A stretch of 64,000 bases of DNA from an uncultured Corynebacterium sp. (GCA_943914465.1 CALUCD010000001.1:124001-188000), one strand, 5' to 3'. Positions 25,549 to 35,318 are shown, counted from the first letter of the stretch. Numbers and translations: made by a program. Notes: a model not told the origin generated them from the sequence alone.

Positions 25549-26523
25549 CTATTCAACACCCAAGATCTTTCGCGCGCTCGCAACATCGCGCGCCATATGG
25601 TCGAGCAACTCTGCCACGGAATCGAACTTCTCCATGTCACGGACTTTTTGCACGAATTCCACGCGCGCCACCCGATCGTACAGATCAGCATTGCGGTCGA
25701 GGATGTACGACTCAACGCTGCGGCGTTGATCCCCGAATGTCGGGTTCGTGCCCACCGAAATCGCCGCTGGGTAACGCACACCGGGGCGAATATCGCCTGC
25801 AATGGGTCCTTCATCGACGATGGTCAGCCAGCCTGCGTACACGCCATCACCAGGCAGAGCTGCGCTCTCGCTCGCGTATTGGTTCGCGGTTGGATAACCG
25901 AGTTCACGTCCGCCCCGGCCCGCGCCGCGCTCAATTTTGGCCGTCAGTGAAAACGGTCGCCCCATGAAATCGGCGGCGCCTTGAATATCGCCCCCTGCAA
26001 GCTGATGACGGATGGCGGTCGAACAGATCCGCACGCCAGCGTCGCCAAGCAGCTGCACAATCGTCACCTCGAACCCGAAGCGCCGCCCCAGCTGGGCCAT
26101 CGTCTCGGCTGTTCCCTCCGCATCGCGGCCGAAGGTGAAATTCTCGCCGACAAGGACATGCCGGGCGGCAAGTTTGCCCACGAGTACCTCGCGCACGTAC
26201 GCCTCAGGGCTTTCCCCCGCGAGTTCGACTCGGAAATCAACCACCAATAAGTAGTCAACTCCGAGCTGTTCGATCTGTTCCGCCCGTTCCGCAAGCGGCA
26301 ACAGGGCCGCCGGCGCCGACCCGGGCGCGAATATCTCACGGGGATGCGGATCAAACGTCAGCACCACGCTTGGCAGGCCGAGCCCGCGTGCGGTGTCCAC
26401 CGCCGTGTTGATCAAAAGCTGGTGACCCTTATGCACCCCATCGAAGACCCCGATTGTGACGACCGAACCGCGTGAGTGGGCGAACTCATCCGGGACCGCA
26501 CCAAGACCGTGCAAAATTTTCAC
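25549..26523 (-). CDS. ribF: Bifunctional riboflavin kinase / FAD synthetase
   Basis: 324 residues from the GTG at 26523; a TACGCT -10 lies seven bases before it, so the long open frame upstream is not translated. The N-terminal half is the FAD synthetase nucleotidyltransferase (TIGVFDGVHKGHQ, about 23-35), the C-terminal half the riboflavin kinase (GRPFSLTAKIERGAGRGGRELGYPTAN split, about 185-210). It makes FMN and FAD in the cytoplasm. Divergent from truB across 30 bases. Confidence 0.95.
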   Translation of the reverse strand: MKILHGLGAVPDEFAHSRGSVVTIGVFDGVHKGHQLLINTAVDTARGLGLPSVVLTFDPHPREIFAPGSAPAALLPLAERAEQIEQLGVDYLLVVDFRVELAGESPEAYVREVLVGKLAARHVLVGENFTFGRDAEGTAETMAQLGRRFGFEVTIVQLLGDAGVRICSTAIRHQLAGGDIQGAADFMGRPFSLTAKIERGAGRGGRELGYPTANQYASESAALPGDGVYAGWLTIVDEGPIAGDIRPGVRYPAAISVGTNPTFGDQRRSVESYILDRNADLYDRVARVEFVQKVRDMEKFDSVAELLDHMARDVASARKILGVE

Positions 26524-26530
26524 GTGCCAC

Positions 26531-26545
26531 AGCGTACGGCATACT
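26531..26545. promoter_or_regulatory. Divergent promoters of ribF and truB
   Basis: TACGCT (minus, 26531-26536) is seven bases from the ribF GTG. On the plus strand CATACT (26540-26545) is eight bases from the truB ATG, a slightly loose match. The whole space between starts is 30 bases. Confidence 0.45.
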
Positions 26546-26553
26546 GAAATACC

Positions 26554-27450
26554 ATGACAGATCCCCTCTCCCGCTCTGGACTCGTCATCGTGGATAAGCC
26601 GGAGGGGCTGACCAGCCACGACGTGGTGGCGAAGCTGCGTCGCGCTTTCAATACCCGCAAGGTGGGGCATGCGGGCACCCTCGATCCGATGGCAACCGGC
26701 GTGCTCGTCGCAGGAATCGAACGCGGTACTAAACTGTTGACCCACCTCGTTGCCCAAGACAAGACCTACGCGGCGACGATCCGGCTCGGTGCCGCCACGA
26801 CTACCGATGACCGCGAAGGGGACGTAGTCTTCACCGCGGCGACGCATGCGGTAGAAAACGACGACATCGCCGCCGCCATTTCAGCACTGACCGGCGACAT
26901 CCTGCAAGTACCCGCGAGCGTGTCTGCGATCAAAATCGACGGAAGGCGCGCGCACGAACGCATCCGCGCCGGCGAAGAGGTTGCGCTTCCGCCACGGCCG
27001 GTGTCTGTCTACTCGTTTGAGGTAAGCAATACACGACGCGAAGACGACTACCTCGACCTCGACGTGTCAGTTCACTGTTCTTCTGGCACCTACATTCGTG
27101 CACTCGCCCGCGATCTCGGCGACGCGCTCGGTGTCGGGGGGCATCTCATTGCTTTGCGACGCACAAGCGTCGGTCACTTCACCCTCGCGGAAGCGCACAC
27201 GATGGACGAAATCGAAGCTGCACCGTCACTATCAATGACGATGGACGAGGCCCTCACGCGGACCTGGCCTGTCTTGCCGGTCACCGCCGAGGAGTACACC
27301 GCGCTGGCCACGGGGAAATGGCTTGCCCCGCGCGGACTGCACGGTGTGCACGCCGCACAAGGGCCTGACGGCAGGGTCGTTGCATTAGTCAGAGAGCAGG
27401 GAAAACGTCTGGCCACAACGTTCGTCGCCCGGCCGAGCACACTCGAGTAA
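26554..27450 (+). CDS. truB: tRNA pseudouridine(55) synthase TruB
   Basis: 298 residues. The catalytic aspartate lies in GHAGTLDPMATGVL (about residues 43-56); KTYAATIRLG and the C-terminal PUA-like region follow. It modifies U55 in the T loop of all elongator tRNAs. No ribosome binding site precedes the ATG. It converges with pptT over a stretch of 10-base tandem repeats. Confidence 0.95.
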   Translation: MTDPLSRSGLVIVDKPEGLTSHDVVAKLRRAFNTRKVGHAGTLDPMATGVLVAGIERGTKLLTHLVAQDKTYAATIRLGAATTTDDREGDVVFTAATHAVENDDIAAAISALTGDILQVPASVSAIKIDGRRAHERIRAGEEVALPPRPVSVYSFEVSNTRREDDYLDLDVSVHCSSGTYIRALARDLGDALGVGGHLIALRRTSVGHFTLAEAHTMDEIEAAPSLSMTMDEALTRTWPVLPVTAEEYTALATGKWLAPRGLHGVHAAQGPDGRVVALVREQGKRLATTFVARPSTLE

Positions 27451-27459
27451 CCACACCCA

Positions 27460-27499
27460 GGTTCGCGAGGGTTCACCAGGATTCACCAGGGTTGACGAG
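27460..27499. repeat. Four 10-base tandem repeats between truB and pptT
   Basis: GGTTCGCGAG, GGTTCACCAG, GATTCACCAG and GGTTGACGAG lie head to tail with exact 10-base period, ending two bases before the pptT stop. Nothing else is in this 51-base convergent gap. Could be replication slippage; no terminator hairpin is formed. Confidence 0.8.
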
Positions 27500-27501
27500 C
27501 G

Positions 27502-28155
27502 TTACTGCACGAACACTGACGCGATGACATAGCCTCCGCGAACCACCCACCGACCTTCGAAGAACGCTGCAGGCGTTGGCCTTGCCACAATCCGCGAGGT
27601 GAAGGTGCCATCGCTGCGGACTTCAAGCTCCGCGTCCTCAAACCCGAGCCAGCGCCGGGTCATCGGAAACCAGCACTTGTAGGTCGCCTCTTTCGCGCAA
27701 AAGAGCAGCCGGTCAGCCCAGGAGAAGCCAACATCTTGCAGGCTGCGCACCATCTGCAGTTCCGTCTCCGACGCGATCTGTTGCAAGACTCCGTCCGGCA
27801 TCAGCGCCGCTGGCTCAGCATCAAGACCGATGGAGCGCACACTGCTCGTCGGTGCGGCTACCGCAGCCCGCAGCCCGTCTGTGTGAGTGAGTGAGCCGGT
27901 GAAACCGTCCGGCCAGAGCGGCATGCCCCGCTCTCCCCTGAGGATGGCAGCCTCAGTGCCGAGGCCGAGTTCCTTGAGTGCCTGGTGGGCGCACCAGCGG
28001 GCATCCCCGAACTCGCCCTTGCGAGCATCGACCGCCTCGGAGACCTGGGCACGTTCACTTGGTAGCAGATCGCGGTAATTGGTCAGATCCCGTTCGTCGT
28101 CAGTACGGAGAAACACCACCCGCGCTGCTGCAGGAAATAGCGTCAAGTCCTGCAT
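27502..28155 (-). CDS. pptT: 4'-phosphopantetheinyl transferase
   Basis: 217 residues from the ATG at 28155, overlapping the stop of the upstream phosphoesterase gene by four bases (ATGA). The Sfp/EntD-type motifs are visible: GDARWCAHQAL (about 46-56), SIGLDAEP (about 102-109) with the Mg-binding aspartate, and FCAKEATYKCW (about 144-154) with the catalytic Glu/Lys. It activates carrier proteins of mycolate and other polyketide/fatty acid synthases. Neighbour order phosphoesterase-pptT-truB matches mycobacteria. Confidence 0.92.
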   Translation of the reverse strand: MQDLTLFPAAARVVFLRTDDERDLTNYRDLLPSERAQVSEAVDARKGEFGDARWCAHQALKELGLGTEAAILRGERGMPLWPDGFTGSLTHTDGLRAAVAAPTSSVRSIGLDAEPAALMPDGVLQQIASETELQMVRSLQDVGFSWADRLLFCAKEATYKCWFPMTRRWLGFEDAELEVRSDGTFTSRIVARPTPAAFFEGRWVVRGGYVIASVFVQ

Positions 28156-28952
28156 CACTGGGCAACCTCCATGACGGGGTACGGAAACGGCAGCCACTGA
28201 CCACGTGGCTGCCACTCACGCGGGTAGCCAAGCGAAACCTCAATATGTTTGATCCCGTCCACCTGCATGATTCCTGGCATGTGGAGATGACCGTATATCA
28301 CCGCCTCGGCGTTGTACCGTTGAGGCCAGCTGCGAGTGTGCCGCGTACCGCACCACAAAGCCACCTCTGACCAGCGCATTTTTAGCGTCGGTTCTTGCAC
28401 CAACGGCCAATGATTGATCAGAATTGTCGGCCCGTCAACGCGCGAGAGACGCTTTGTGGTGTACGCCAGTCGATCCCAGCACCACGCCCGAATATCAACA
28501 AACGGTGCAATTGCGAACTCATCAGTCATCATGATGTCTCGCTCACGCGCGGCGGCTAACGCCTCCTCAACCGTCATACCGGCGCGTCGAAACGAATAGT
28601 CATACAACGTAAACAGGGGCGCGACCGTCACTGCGCCGAACGTAGGATACGGGTCTTCGGGCGTGATCACCCCCATCTCCCGCATTGATTGCACGAGCGC
28701 TGTGTACTTATCGCGCCCGGAATGGCGGTCCGCTGAGCGCGAAAACAACTCATGGTTGCCAGGGACCCAGATAACAGTGTCGAAACGATCAACCAGTTTC
28801 GCCATTACCCGAACAATGAGGTCCTGGCGCTCCGCGACATCCCCTGCGACGATGAGCCAGTCAGATGGGTCCGCCGGCACAATCGCGTCTATGCGTGCAG
28901 TGTTCGCTTTCACGGCCGCGTGCAGGTCACTCACTGCCCACAGTGTGGTCAT
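28155..28952 (-). CDS. Metallophosphoesterase
   Basis: 265 residues of the calcineurin-like fold: SDLHAAV (8-14), GDVAERQ (about 37), GNHELFSR (about 65), and the C-terminal GHLH (about 224) that complete a two-metal site. The substrate is unknown. Its partner pptT overlaps it, and the same pair occurs in mycobacteria where a PptT-antagonising phosphopantetheine hydrolase has been assigned to the neighbouring gene; such a role here is an inference from synteny. AGGAAG lies six bases before the ATG. Confidence 0.85.
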   Translation of the reverse strand: MTTLWAVSDLHAAVKANTARIDAIVPADPSDWLIVAGDVAERQDLIVRVMAKLVDRFDTVIWVPGNHELFSRSADRHSGRDKYTALVQSMREMGVITPEDPYPTFGAVTVAPLFTLYDYSFRRAGMTVEEALAAARERDIMMTDEFAIAPFVDIRAWCWDRLAYTTKRLSRVDGPTILINHWPLVQEPTLKMRWSEVALWCGTRHTRSWPQRYNAEAVIYGHLHMPGIMQVDGIKHIEVSLGYPREWQPRGQWLPFPYPVMEVAQ

Positions 28953-28975
28953 AGATACTTCCTATCACAGTGCCT

Positions 28976-30274
28976 CTACAGGGCCGGATCGACCCAGCGC
29001 ATTGACCGGAATCTCGCGATCACGCCGAACAACCGCACCACTACAGATGCGAGGTGACCGGCCCAGATCCCGCCCAGCCCCCACCCGAGCTGCGCTGACA
29101 GCACCGTAATCGGCACAAATGCCCCCAACAGGGAGATGATAGTGAGATTGCGAAGGAACTTTGCGTCGCCGGCTCCGAGGAGCACACCGTCAAGGGCGAA
29201 GACCACCCCGCCCGTGATGATCATGCCGATGAGTAGCCACCACGGCACCACCAAGTGCGCAAGTACAGCCTGATCCTGGGTAAAGATCGCCTGAATCGGC
29301 CCTGCACACGCAGCGAACGCAAGGGAGAGAACGAGCGCAAAAACAGTTGAATACTTCGTCGCCTGCTGGCCTACTGCTTTGGCCCGTGCCACCTGGCCTG
29401 TCCCGAGCGCGGCCCCAGTCAGCGTTTGTGCGGCGATCGCCAGCGAGTCAAGCACCAACGTCAGTAGGTTCCACAGCTGCAAAAGAATCTGGTGTGCGGC
29501 AAGGGCCGCGACACCAAAGCGCCCAGCGACTGCGGCCGCTGCGAGCATAGACACCTGAAACGACAACGAGCGCAGGATGAGGTCGCGCCCAAGAACGAGC
29601 TGCTGGCGGATCACAGTCCACTGCGGCCGCCAGTCACCGCCGCCACCGCGGGCGTGTTCACGAATAAGCACCACAAGAAATAGCGCCGCGGCAACACCCA
29701 TACCGATCACGTTTGCTATCGCCGAACCGACCAATCCGTACCGCGCGACCAGTGCAGGCAAGATTGCAGCCCCGGGCACTAACCCACACAGCGTTAACAA
29801 AAACGGCAGCCGGGTGTTCTGCACACCGCGCATCCACCCATTTCCCGCCATAATGACCAACGTCAACGGCACCGCAAACACCGCGACTCGCATCCACTCG
29901 GCTGCAGCCACGCTGGTTGCGAAGTCCTGCGTAAGCCAAAACGCCAACGGCTGGGCCAACACCCAGACAAGCACGGCAATCACAAACCCGACCGCGAGCG
30001 CAACCCATGTCGCCTGCACCCCCTCCGACACTGCGGCGGAGCGTTTGCCCGCGCCGTAGAGGCGGGAACTACGCGCGGTGGTGCCGTATGACAAGAACGT
30101 CAGCTGGGTTGTCACGATTGATTGAATCGTTGTGCCAGCCGCGAGCGCTGCCAGCTCGGCAGTACCCAAACGGCCGACGACCGCTGTATCCAAGAGGAGG
30201 TAGAGCGGGTTCGCGATCAACACCCCAAGGGCGGGTAACGCGAGTGCGAGAATGCTGCGCGCGGTCACCGGCAT
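28976..30274 (-). CDS. dinF: MATE family efflux transporter (DinF-like)
   Basis: 432 residues from the ATG at 30274, 16 bases after the upstream phosphoesterase gene; the open frame extends upstream within that gene. Twelve hydrophobic segments in two MatE repeats (LALPALGVLIANPLYLLLDT split; second repeat around residue 235). Predicted Na+ or H+ coupled exporter; substrate unknown. It is the last gene of the rimP-to-dinF cluster, as in mycobacteria. Confidence 0.88.
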   Translation of the reverse strand: MPVTARSILALALPALGVLIANPLYLLLDTAVVGRLGTAELAALAAGTTIQSIVTTQLTFLSYGTTARSSRLYGAGKRSAAVSEGVQATWVALAVGFVIAVLVWVLAQPLAFWLTQDFATSVAAAEWMRVAVFAVPLTLVIMAGNGWMRGVQNTRLPFLLTLCGLVPGAAILPALVARYGLVGSAIANVIGMGVAAALFLVVLIREHARGGGGDWRPQWTVIRQQLVLGRDLILRSLSFQVSMLAAAAVAGRFGVAALAAHQILLQLWNLLTLVLDSLAIAAQTLTGAALGTGQVARAKAVGQQATKYSTVFALVLSLAFAACAGPIQAIFTQDQAVLAHLVVPWWLLIGMIITGGVVFALDGVLLGAGDAKFLRNLTIISLLGAFVPITVLSAQLGWGLGGIWAGHLASVVVRLFGVIARFRSMRWVDPAL

Positions 30275-30290
30275 GGTCCGCTGTCCCCCA

Positions 30291-31262
30291 CTATCCAGGA
30301 AGCGCTGCGAGCAGCTCACGTGTGACCGTGTCCTGGGTGCCATAGGCGGAGTAGCCTGCGGCTGGCACATGGCCTCCCCCACCGAGTGCGTGAGCAACCC
30401 TCGACACGTCAATCACGCTTGAACGCAGTGACACTGCCCAGTGCTTCGGAGCCTGTTGTTTCAACACCACCCCGACATCTGAGCCCTGCAACGCTCGGGC
30501 ATATTCAATGATGTTTTCTACCGCAGTCTGGCTCATCCGCGCTAACGACTCCGCAGGTACCGCAATGACGCTGACGGTCAACCCCTTCTCGCGGAAGGTC
30601 TGAAGATCCGCCAGCACAGCTCCCATAATCCGCAAATCCAGCGCGCTCATCGAATCCATGAGGTCGAGGGCGATCGCACGGGTGTCCAGGCCGTGGGCCA
30701 TCAACTCAGCTGCCAGCGTATGCATCCGCGGTGTTCCCCAGCGAAAGTTCCCAGTATCAGTAACCAGGCCCGCATAGAGGCAGTAGGCCACCTCGTCTGT
30801 CAACGCGACTCCGACATGGCGAAGCAGCTCCCTCACGATCGTCGTTGTTGATTCGGCGTCCACGATCAGGTTCGTTTTGCCGAAGCCGCGGTTCGTCTCA
30901 TGGTGGTCGATGACGATCACACGGTTAGGGTCTGCAGCGATCTGTTGCTGCAGCAGCCCGGTTCGATCAAGCGACGCACAATCGACGGTGACGATAAGCC
31001 CGTCTTCCGGCAACGATGAACCGTATGTGATTGCGTCCACACCCGGCACCGTGACCAGGTTCGAGGGGTGTGGGTAGGTCTGACCGATGAAGACGGCAGC
31101 AGCAACTCCTGCAGCGCGCAACCCCGCGGCTAACCCACATGCCGAGCCGACTGCGTCGGCGTCGGGTTTGATGTGCGCAACAACAGAGACCTTGTCCGCA
31201 CTCCGTAGCGAAGCAGCGACTGAAGCAAAACGCTCCTCATCGCCGGGAAACAACGATTCCAT
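30291..31262 (-). CDS. nrnA: DHH family phosphoesterase (NrnA-like oligoribonuclease/pAp phosphatase)
   Basis: 323 residues. The DHH domain shows HIKPDADAVGSACGL (about 30-44), the DCASLDR aspartate (about 97) and DHHETNRGFG (about 122), and a C-terminal DHHA1 domain ends in LGGGGHVPAAGY. Such enzymes degrade nanoRNAs, pAp and in mycobacteria cyclic-di-AMP breakdown products. It follows rbfA after 20 bases, the conserved actinobacterial order. Confidence 0.93.
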   Translation of the reverse strand: MESLFPGDEERFASVAASLRSADKVSVVAHIKPDADAVGSACGLAAGLRAAGVAAAVFIGQTYPHPSNLVTVPGVDAITYGSSLPEDGLIVTVDCASLDRTGLLQQQIAADPNRVIVIDHHETNRGFGKTNLIVDAESTTTIVRELLRHVGVALTDEVAYCLYAGLVTDTGNFRWGTPRMHTLAAELMAHGLDTRAIALDLMDSMSALDLRIMGAVLADLQTFREKGLTVSVIAVPAESLARMSQTAVENIIEYARALQGSDVGVVLKQQAPKHWAVSLRSSVIDVSRVAHALGGGGHVPAAGYSAYGTQDTVTRELLAALPG

Positions 31263-31282
31263 CCAGCCCTTCGATTCCTCGC

Positions 31283-31720
31283 CTACTCCTCGGGAATTGT
31301 CCGATACGGGTTCGCCTCCCCCGCCGGAGTGGCGGAGGCGCGCAGGCGCGCGGTTTCTTCATCGCGGGCGCGAGCACGATCGAGGAGAGCTTCCATGCTC
31401 GCTGACGCCTCAGGGACGCGGTCAAGCTCAAACGTGAGCGTCGGAGTGAAGCGCACGCTGAGCTGGTCACCGACGGCCTTCCGGATTTGGCCGCGCGCCC
31501 GGTGCAGCGCTTCAGCTGCAGCATCCAAATTAGGCTCGTCATCGATGTCTCGCCCGCGAACGGTGTAGTACACCGTCGCATCGTGCAAATCACCGGTGAC
31601 ACGAACATCCGTAATGGTCACGAGCTCAAGACGCGGGTCTTTGACCCCGCGCTCAATGGCGGTGGCCACGATCTGCTGAATCTGCTTCGCAAGGCGCTGA
31701 GCACGCGGATTGTCAGCCAT
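31283..31720 (-). CDS. rbfA: 30S ribosome-binding factor RbfA
   Basis: 145 residues from the ATG at 31720 (MADNPRAQRLAKQIQQIVATA), with GGGAGACGAG just ahead. KH-like fold with the LVTITDVRVTGDLHDATVYYTV stretch near 40-60 (split here by strand). It matures the 16S 5' end in the cold and under growth. Lies between infB and the DHH phosphoesterase. Confidence 0.94.
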   Translation of the reverse strand: MADNPRAQRLAKQIQQIVATAIERGVKDPRLELVTITDVRVTGDLHDATVYYTVRGRDIDDEPNLDAAAEALHRARGQIRKAVGDQLSVRFTPTLTFELDRVPEASASMEALLDRARARDEETARLRASATPAGEANPYRTIPEE

Positions 31721-31860
31721 CTCGTCTCCCTTTCGTGAATGAATTGCGGTCCCATCCTGGATGAACAGCACCATCCTAACGCTTCGCGTTCAGCCCCCAA
31801 GGCATGCACCCAGGGCGGCGGGACCCAGGGCCGTGAGACCCTGGGCGCATGTCACCGCTC

Positions 31861-34770
31861 TTAGGTTCGCGGCACCTCGACCATTTCATAGGCCTGGATA
31901 ATGTCGTCGACCTGGATGTCTGGGTACGACAACACCATGCCGCATTCGTAGCCTTTGGCCACCTCGGTGACATCATCCTTCTCCCGGCGCAGCGAGTCGA
32001 TCGTCGCGTCCGGAGTAACAACGTTTCCGTCTCGGACCAGTCGGACCTTCGCCCCGCGTTTAACCGAGCCTTCGGTGACCATGCAACCGGCGATAAGCCC
32101 GACAGCAGAGGCCTTAAAGATCTGGCGGATCTCCGCCGCACCGAGGTCACGCTCCTCATAGATGGGCTTGAGCATGCCCCGAAGAGCTGCTTCCACCTCT
32201 TCGATGACCTGGTAGATCACCGAGTAGTAGCGGATTTCCACGCCCTCGGCGTTCGCCTCCTCAGTTGCCTTGCCTTCCGCACGCACGTTGAAGGCGACGA
32301 TGACCGCATCGGACGCAGCCGCAAGCAAAACATTCGTTTGCGTCACCGCACCGACGCCGCGGTCAATGATGTTGACCTCAACTTCGTCATCGACCTCGAT
32401 CTTGAGCAGCGCCTCTTCCAGAGCCTCAACGGAACCGGCGTTGTCACCTTTGAGGATGAGGTTGAGCTGGCTGGTCTCCTTGAGCGCCTGGTCCAGGTTC
32501 TCAAGCGAGACGCGCTTTTTGGTTCGCGCTTGCATCGCAGCACGGTGGCGCGCATCGCGCTGTGCCGCAATCTGGCGCGCAACCCGATCATCCTCGACCA
32601 CCAGCAAGTTGTCGCCTGGACCGGGCACACCGTTGAGACCTTGCACCTGCACCGGCCGAGACGGGCCCGCCTCATCAACGTCATTACCCCACTCGTCCAC
32701 CATGCGTCGCACACGGCCGAAGTTGCCGCCGACCACAATTGAGTCACCGACGCGGAGGGTGCCGCGCTGGACAATAACCGTTGACACCGGGCCGCGACCG
32801 CGGTCGAGGTGAGACTCGATAGCGAGACCCTGGGCGTCCATGTCCGGGTTCGCGGTTAGCTCCAGCGCAGCGTCCGCAGTCAGCAGTACCGCCTCCAGCA
32901 ATTCGTCGATACCGGTGTTTTGCTTCGCCGAGATGTCAATGAACATCGTGTCGCCGCCGTACTCCTCGGGAATGAGACCATACTCGGTGAGCTGGCCACG
33001 AATCTTGTCCGGCTGCGCTTCAGGTTTATCCACTTTGTTCACGGCTACAACAATCGGCAACTCCGCCGCCTTCGCGTGGTTGATCGCCTCAACAGTTTGC
33101 GGCATCACACCGTCATCTGCTGCGACGACCAAGATCGCAAGATCAGTGGACTTCGCACCGCGGGCACGCATCGCGGTAAACGCTTCGTGGCCCGGTGTAT
33201 CGAGGAACGTGATCGTGCGCGGCTCATCCTCCAACGCAACGGTGGTCTGATACGCACCGATGCCCTGGGTAATGCCACCAGCCTCACCCGATCCCACGTT
33301 CGCGCGACGCACGGTGTCAAGGAGGCGAGTCTTACCGTGATCAACGTGGCCCATGACTGAAACCACGGGTGGACGCTGCTCGAGTGCCTCTTGCCCGCCT
33401 TCGTCCTCACCAAACTGGAGGTCGAACGATTCAAGCAGTTCGCGGTCCTCGTCCTCAGGAGAGACAATCTCAACCTCGTAGTTGATTTCCGCACCAAGTA
33501 ACTGCAACGTCTCCTCGGAGACAGACTGAGTGGCGGTCACCATCTCACCGAGATTGAACAGCGCCTGCACCAGGTTAGAAGCTTCGGTACCAATCTTTTC
33601 CGCCAAATCGGACAGCGTGGCCCCTTGACGGAGACGAACGGTTGCGCCGCCACCGTCGGGCAGACGAACGCCACCGACGACGTTCGGCGCGTGCATCTCC
33701 TCATATTCATTGCGCTTCTGACGCTTGGACTTCCGACCGCGCCCGGGCGCTCCACCCGGGCGACCAAATGCACCCGCAGTGCCACCGCGGCGCCCGCCGC
33801 GGCCCCGGAAACCGTCACGAGGCCCACCTGGTCCTCCTTGTCCACCTCGGCCACCACGACCTGGCCCGCCTTGTCCGCCGCGGCCACCGCGCCCCGACGG
33901 CGCAGCCTTGGACGGCATTTGAGTCGGTGACGGGTGAGCCGCCATATCAGCTGGCGATGGCCGGTTTCCGCCGGAGCGCGGCCCAGGACGACCCTGCCCC
34001 GCTCCCGGCTGCCCGCCGCGCTCCCCACCGGGGCGCTGACCACCCGGAACCGGGCCTTGACCGGGCCCACGTCCACGACCACCGGATTGCGGGCCGCCAC
34101 GCCCGGCACCGGGGCGCGGCGCGGGACGACCACTGGAGGTGTTCGACGAAAACGGGTTATTAGCCACTCGTGGTCGTCCACCTGGTTTCGGCATTGGACG
34201 AGGCATCGCAGCTGGGGACGGGCCACCCTCCGCAGACCGTGGTGCCGCTGGCTTCGGCGCGTCGTTCGCACCGGACTGCACCGGCGGCTCAGGCTTCGCT
34301 GCCTGGTTCGAAGCGGCCTGAGTTGCGGCAGCCTGGTTGGGTGAAGCAGCTGCAGCAGGTTTTGCCGGTGCCTTCGGGGCAGCAGGTTTGGTCGCCGCTT
34401 TCGCCGCAGCAGACTTCGGCGTCGGCTTCGCTTCAGCCGGCGCGTCCGCCGATTTGGCAGCCTGTTTCGCGGCAGGCTGAGCAGCCGTCGGTTTCGCCGG
34501 ACCCGGTTTCACCGCAGCACGCTTCGCCCCCGGTTTTGCAGGTGCGGTCTTGGTGGGCGTCGCGGCCTTTGCACTGGCGTCCTTCGGCGCCTCGGCCCGG
34601 CCCCCGCCTTGAGCCTCGTAATAAGACTTCATCTTCTTCACCACCGGCGGTTCGATGGTAGAAGACGCGGTCTTCACAAACTCGCCCTGTTCCTTCAATG
34701 CGGCGAGAAGTTCCTTGCTAGTGACGCCGAGCTGTTTCGCCAGTTCGTAAACGCGTAGCTTTCCGGGCAC
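31861..34770 (-). CDS. infB: Translation initiation factor IF-2
   Basis: 969 residues from the GTG at 34770 (VPGKLRVYELAKQLGV) with AGGAG four bases upstream. The first 50 residues are the IF2-N domain, then about 320 residues of Ala/Pro/Lys and Gly/Arg-rich disorder, then the GTPase with GHVDHGKT (about 472-479), DTPGHEAF and NKVDKP, followed by domains II-IV. It delivers fMet-tRNA to the 30S subunit. The long low-complexity N-terminus is normal for actinobacteria. Confidence 0.96.
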   Translation of the reverse strand: MPGKLRVYELAKQLGVTSKELLAALKEQGEFVKTASSTIEPPVVKKMKSYYEAQGGGRAEAPKDASAKAATPTKTAPAKPGAKRAAVKPGPAKPTAAQPAAKQAAKSADAPAEAKPTPKSAAAKAATKPAAPKAPAKPAAAASPNQAAATQAASNQAAKPEPPVQSGANDAPKPAAPRSAEGGPSPAAMPRPMPKPGGRPRVANNPFSSNTSSGRPAPRPGAGRGGPQSGGRGRGPGQGPVPGGQRPGGERGGQPGAGQGRPGPRSGGNRPSPADMAAHPSPTQMPSKAAPSGRGGRGGQGGPGRGGRGGQGGPGGPRDGFRGRGGRRGGTAGAFGRPGGAPGRGRKSKRQKRNEYEEMHAPNVVGGVRLPDGGGATVRLRQGATLSDLAEKIGTEASNLVQALFNLGEMVTATQSVSEETLQLLGAEINYEVEIVSPEDEDRELLESFDLQFGEDEGGQEALEQRPPVVSVMGHVDHGKTRLLDTVRRANVGSGEAGGITQGIGAYQTTVALEDEPRTITFLDTPGHEAFTAMRARGAKSTDLAILVVAADDGVMPQTVEAINHAKAAELPIVVAVNKVDKPEAQPDKIRGQLTEYGLIPEEYGGDTMFIDISAKQNTGIDELLEAVLLTADAALELTANPDMDAQGLAIESHLDRGRGPVSTVIVQRGTLRVGDSIVVGGNFGRVRRMVDEWGNDVDEAGPSRPVQVQGLNGVPGPGDNLLVVEDDRVARQIAAQRDARHRAAMQARTKKRVSLENLDQALKETSQLNLILKGDNAGSVEALEEALLKIEVDDEVEVNIIDRGVGAVTQTNVLLAAASDAVIVAFNVRAEGKATEEANAEGVEIRYYSVIYQVIEEVEAALRGMLKPIYEERDLGAAEIRQIFKASAVGLIAGCMVTEGSVKRGAKVRLVRDGNVVTPDATIDSLRREKDDVTEVAKGYECGMVLSYPDIQVDDIIQAYEMVEVPRT

Positions 34771-34891
34771 GTGTCTCCTTGGTATGTCTGCTAGGAGCCA
34801 GTGCCTCTTCGTACAGGCCACAATTGGGCTTATACGGGCAAAGCTACTGACCGCCTAGACGTGGTCAATGACTTTCATCGCTGATGCTGCT

Positions 34892-35239
34892 TCATCGTTG
34901 CGTACTCATCAGTGTTCGGTCGTCCAATCTTGGTGTGCGTCGCTCCCCGCCATTGACGAGGAACGTGCGTACATGACTTGTATCCACCGCAGTGGATACG
35001 CGAAACGCTCGGGCGAATGCCCGCCGTTGTTCCGCCAGCTCTAGTGCGTCCAGCGTGGGCGTAATCCATGCTCCCCTCCCCGGCAAACACCGGTGAGGAT
35101 CTGCCCGGAGACGGCCAGGACAGGCCGGGTCAACGACAACCCGCAATAAGTGCGTGTCAGGCTTTCGCTGACGCGTCGCAACACAGGTTCGGATGCGGAT
35201 AGAGCGCTCTTGCTGCAGTCCATCAGCTGTAGCACCCAT
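34892..35239 (-). CDS. ylxR: YlxR family RNA-binding protein (DUF448)
   Basis: 115 residues from the ATG at 35239 with AAGGA seven bases ahead. The IRTCVATRQRKP motif (about 16-27) and the PGRGAWITPTLDALELA segment are the YlxR signature (GRGAY/W). It is a small cytoplasmic RNA- or nucleoid-binding protein always found between nusA and infB. Confidence 0.92.
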   Translation of the reverse strand: MGATADGLQQERSIRIRTCVATRQRKPDTHLLRVVVDPACPGRLRADPHRCLPGRGAWITPTLDALELAEQRRAFARAFRVSTAVDTSHVRTFLVNGGERRTPRLDDRTLMSTQR

Positions 35240-35318
35240 CAACGTCCTTCTATTCCCCGGAGGAGATGCACAGCATCACTGCACCCCGCACTGGTTTTCG
35301 GTTTCAAGCCGGTATCTA

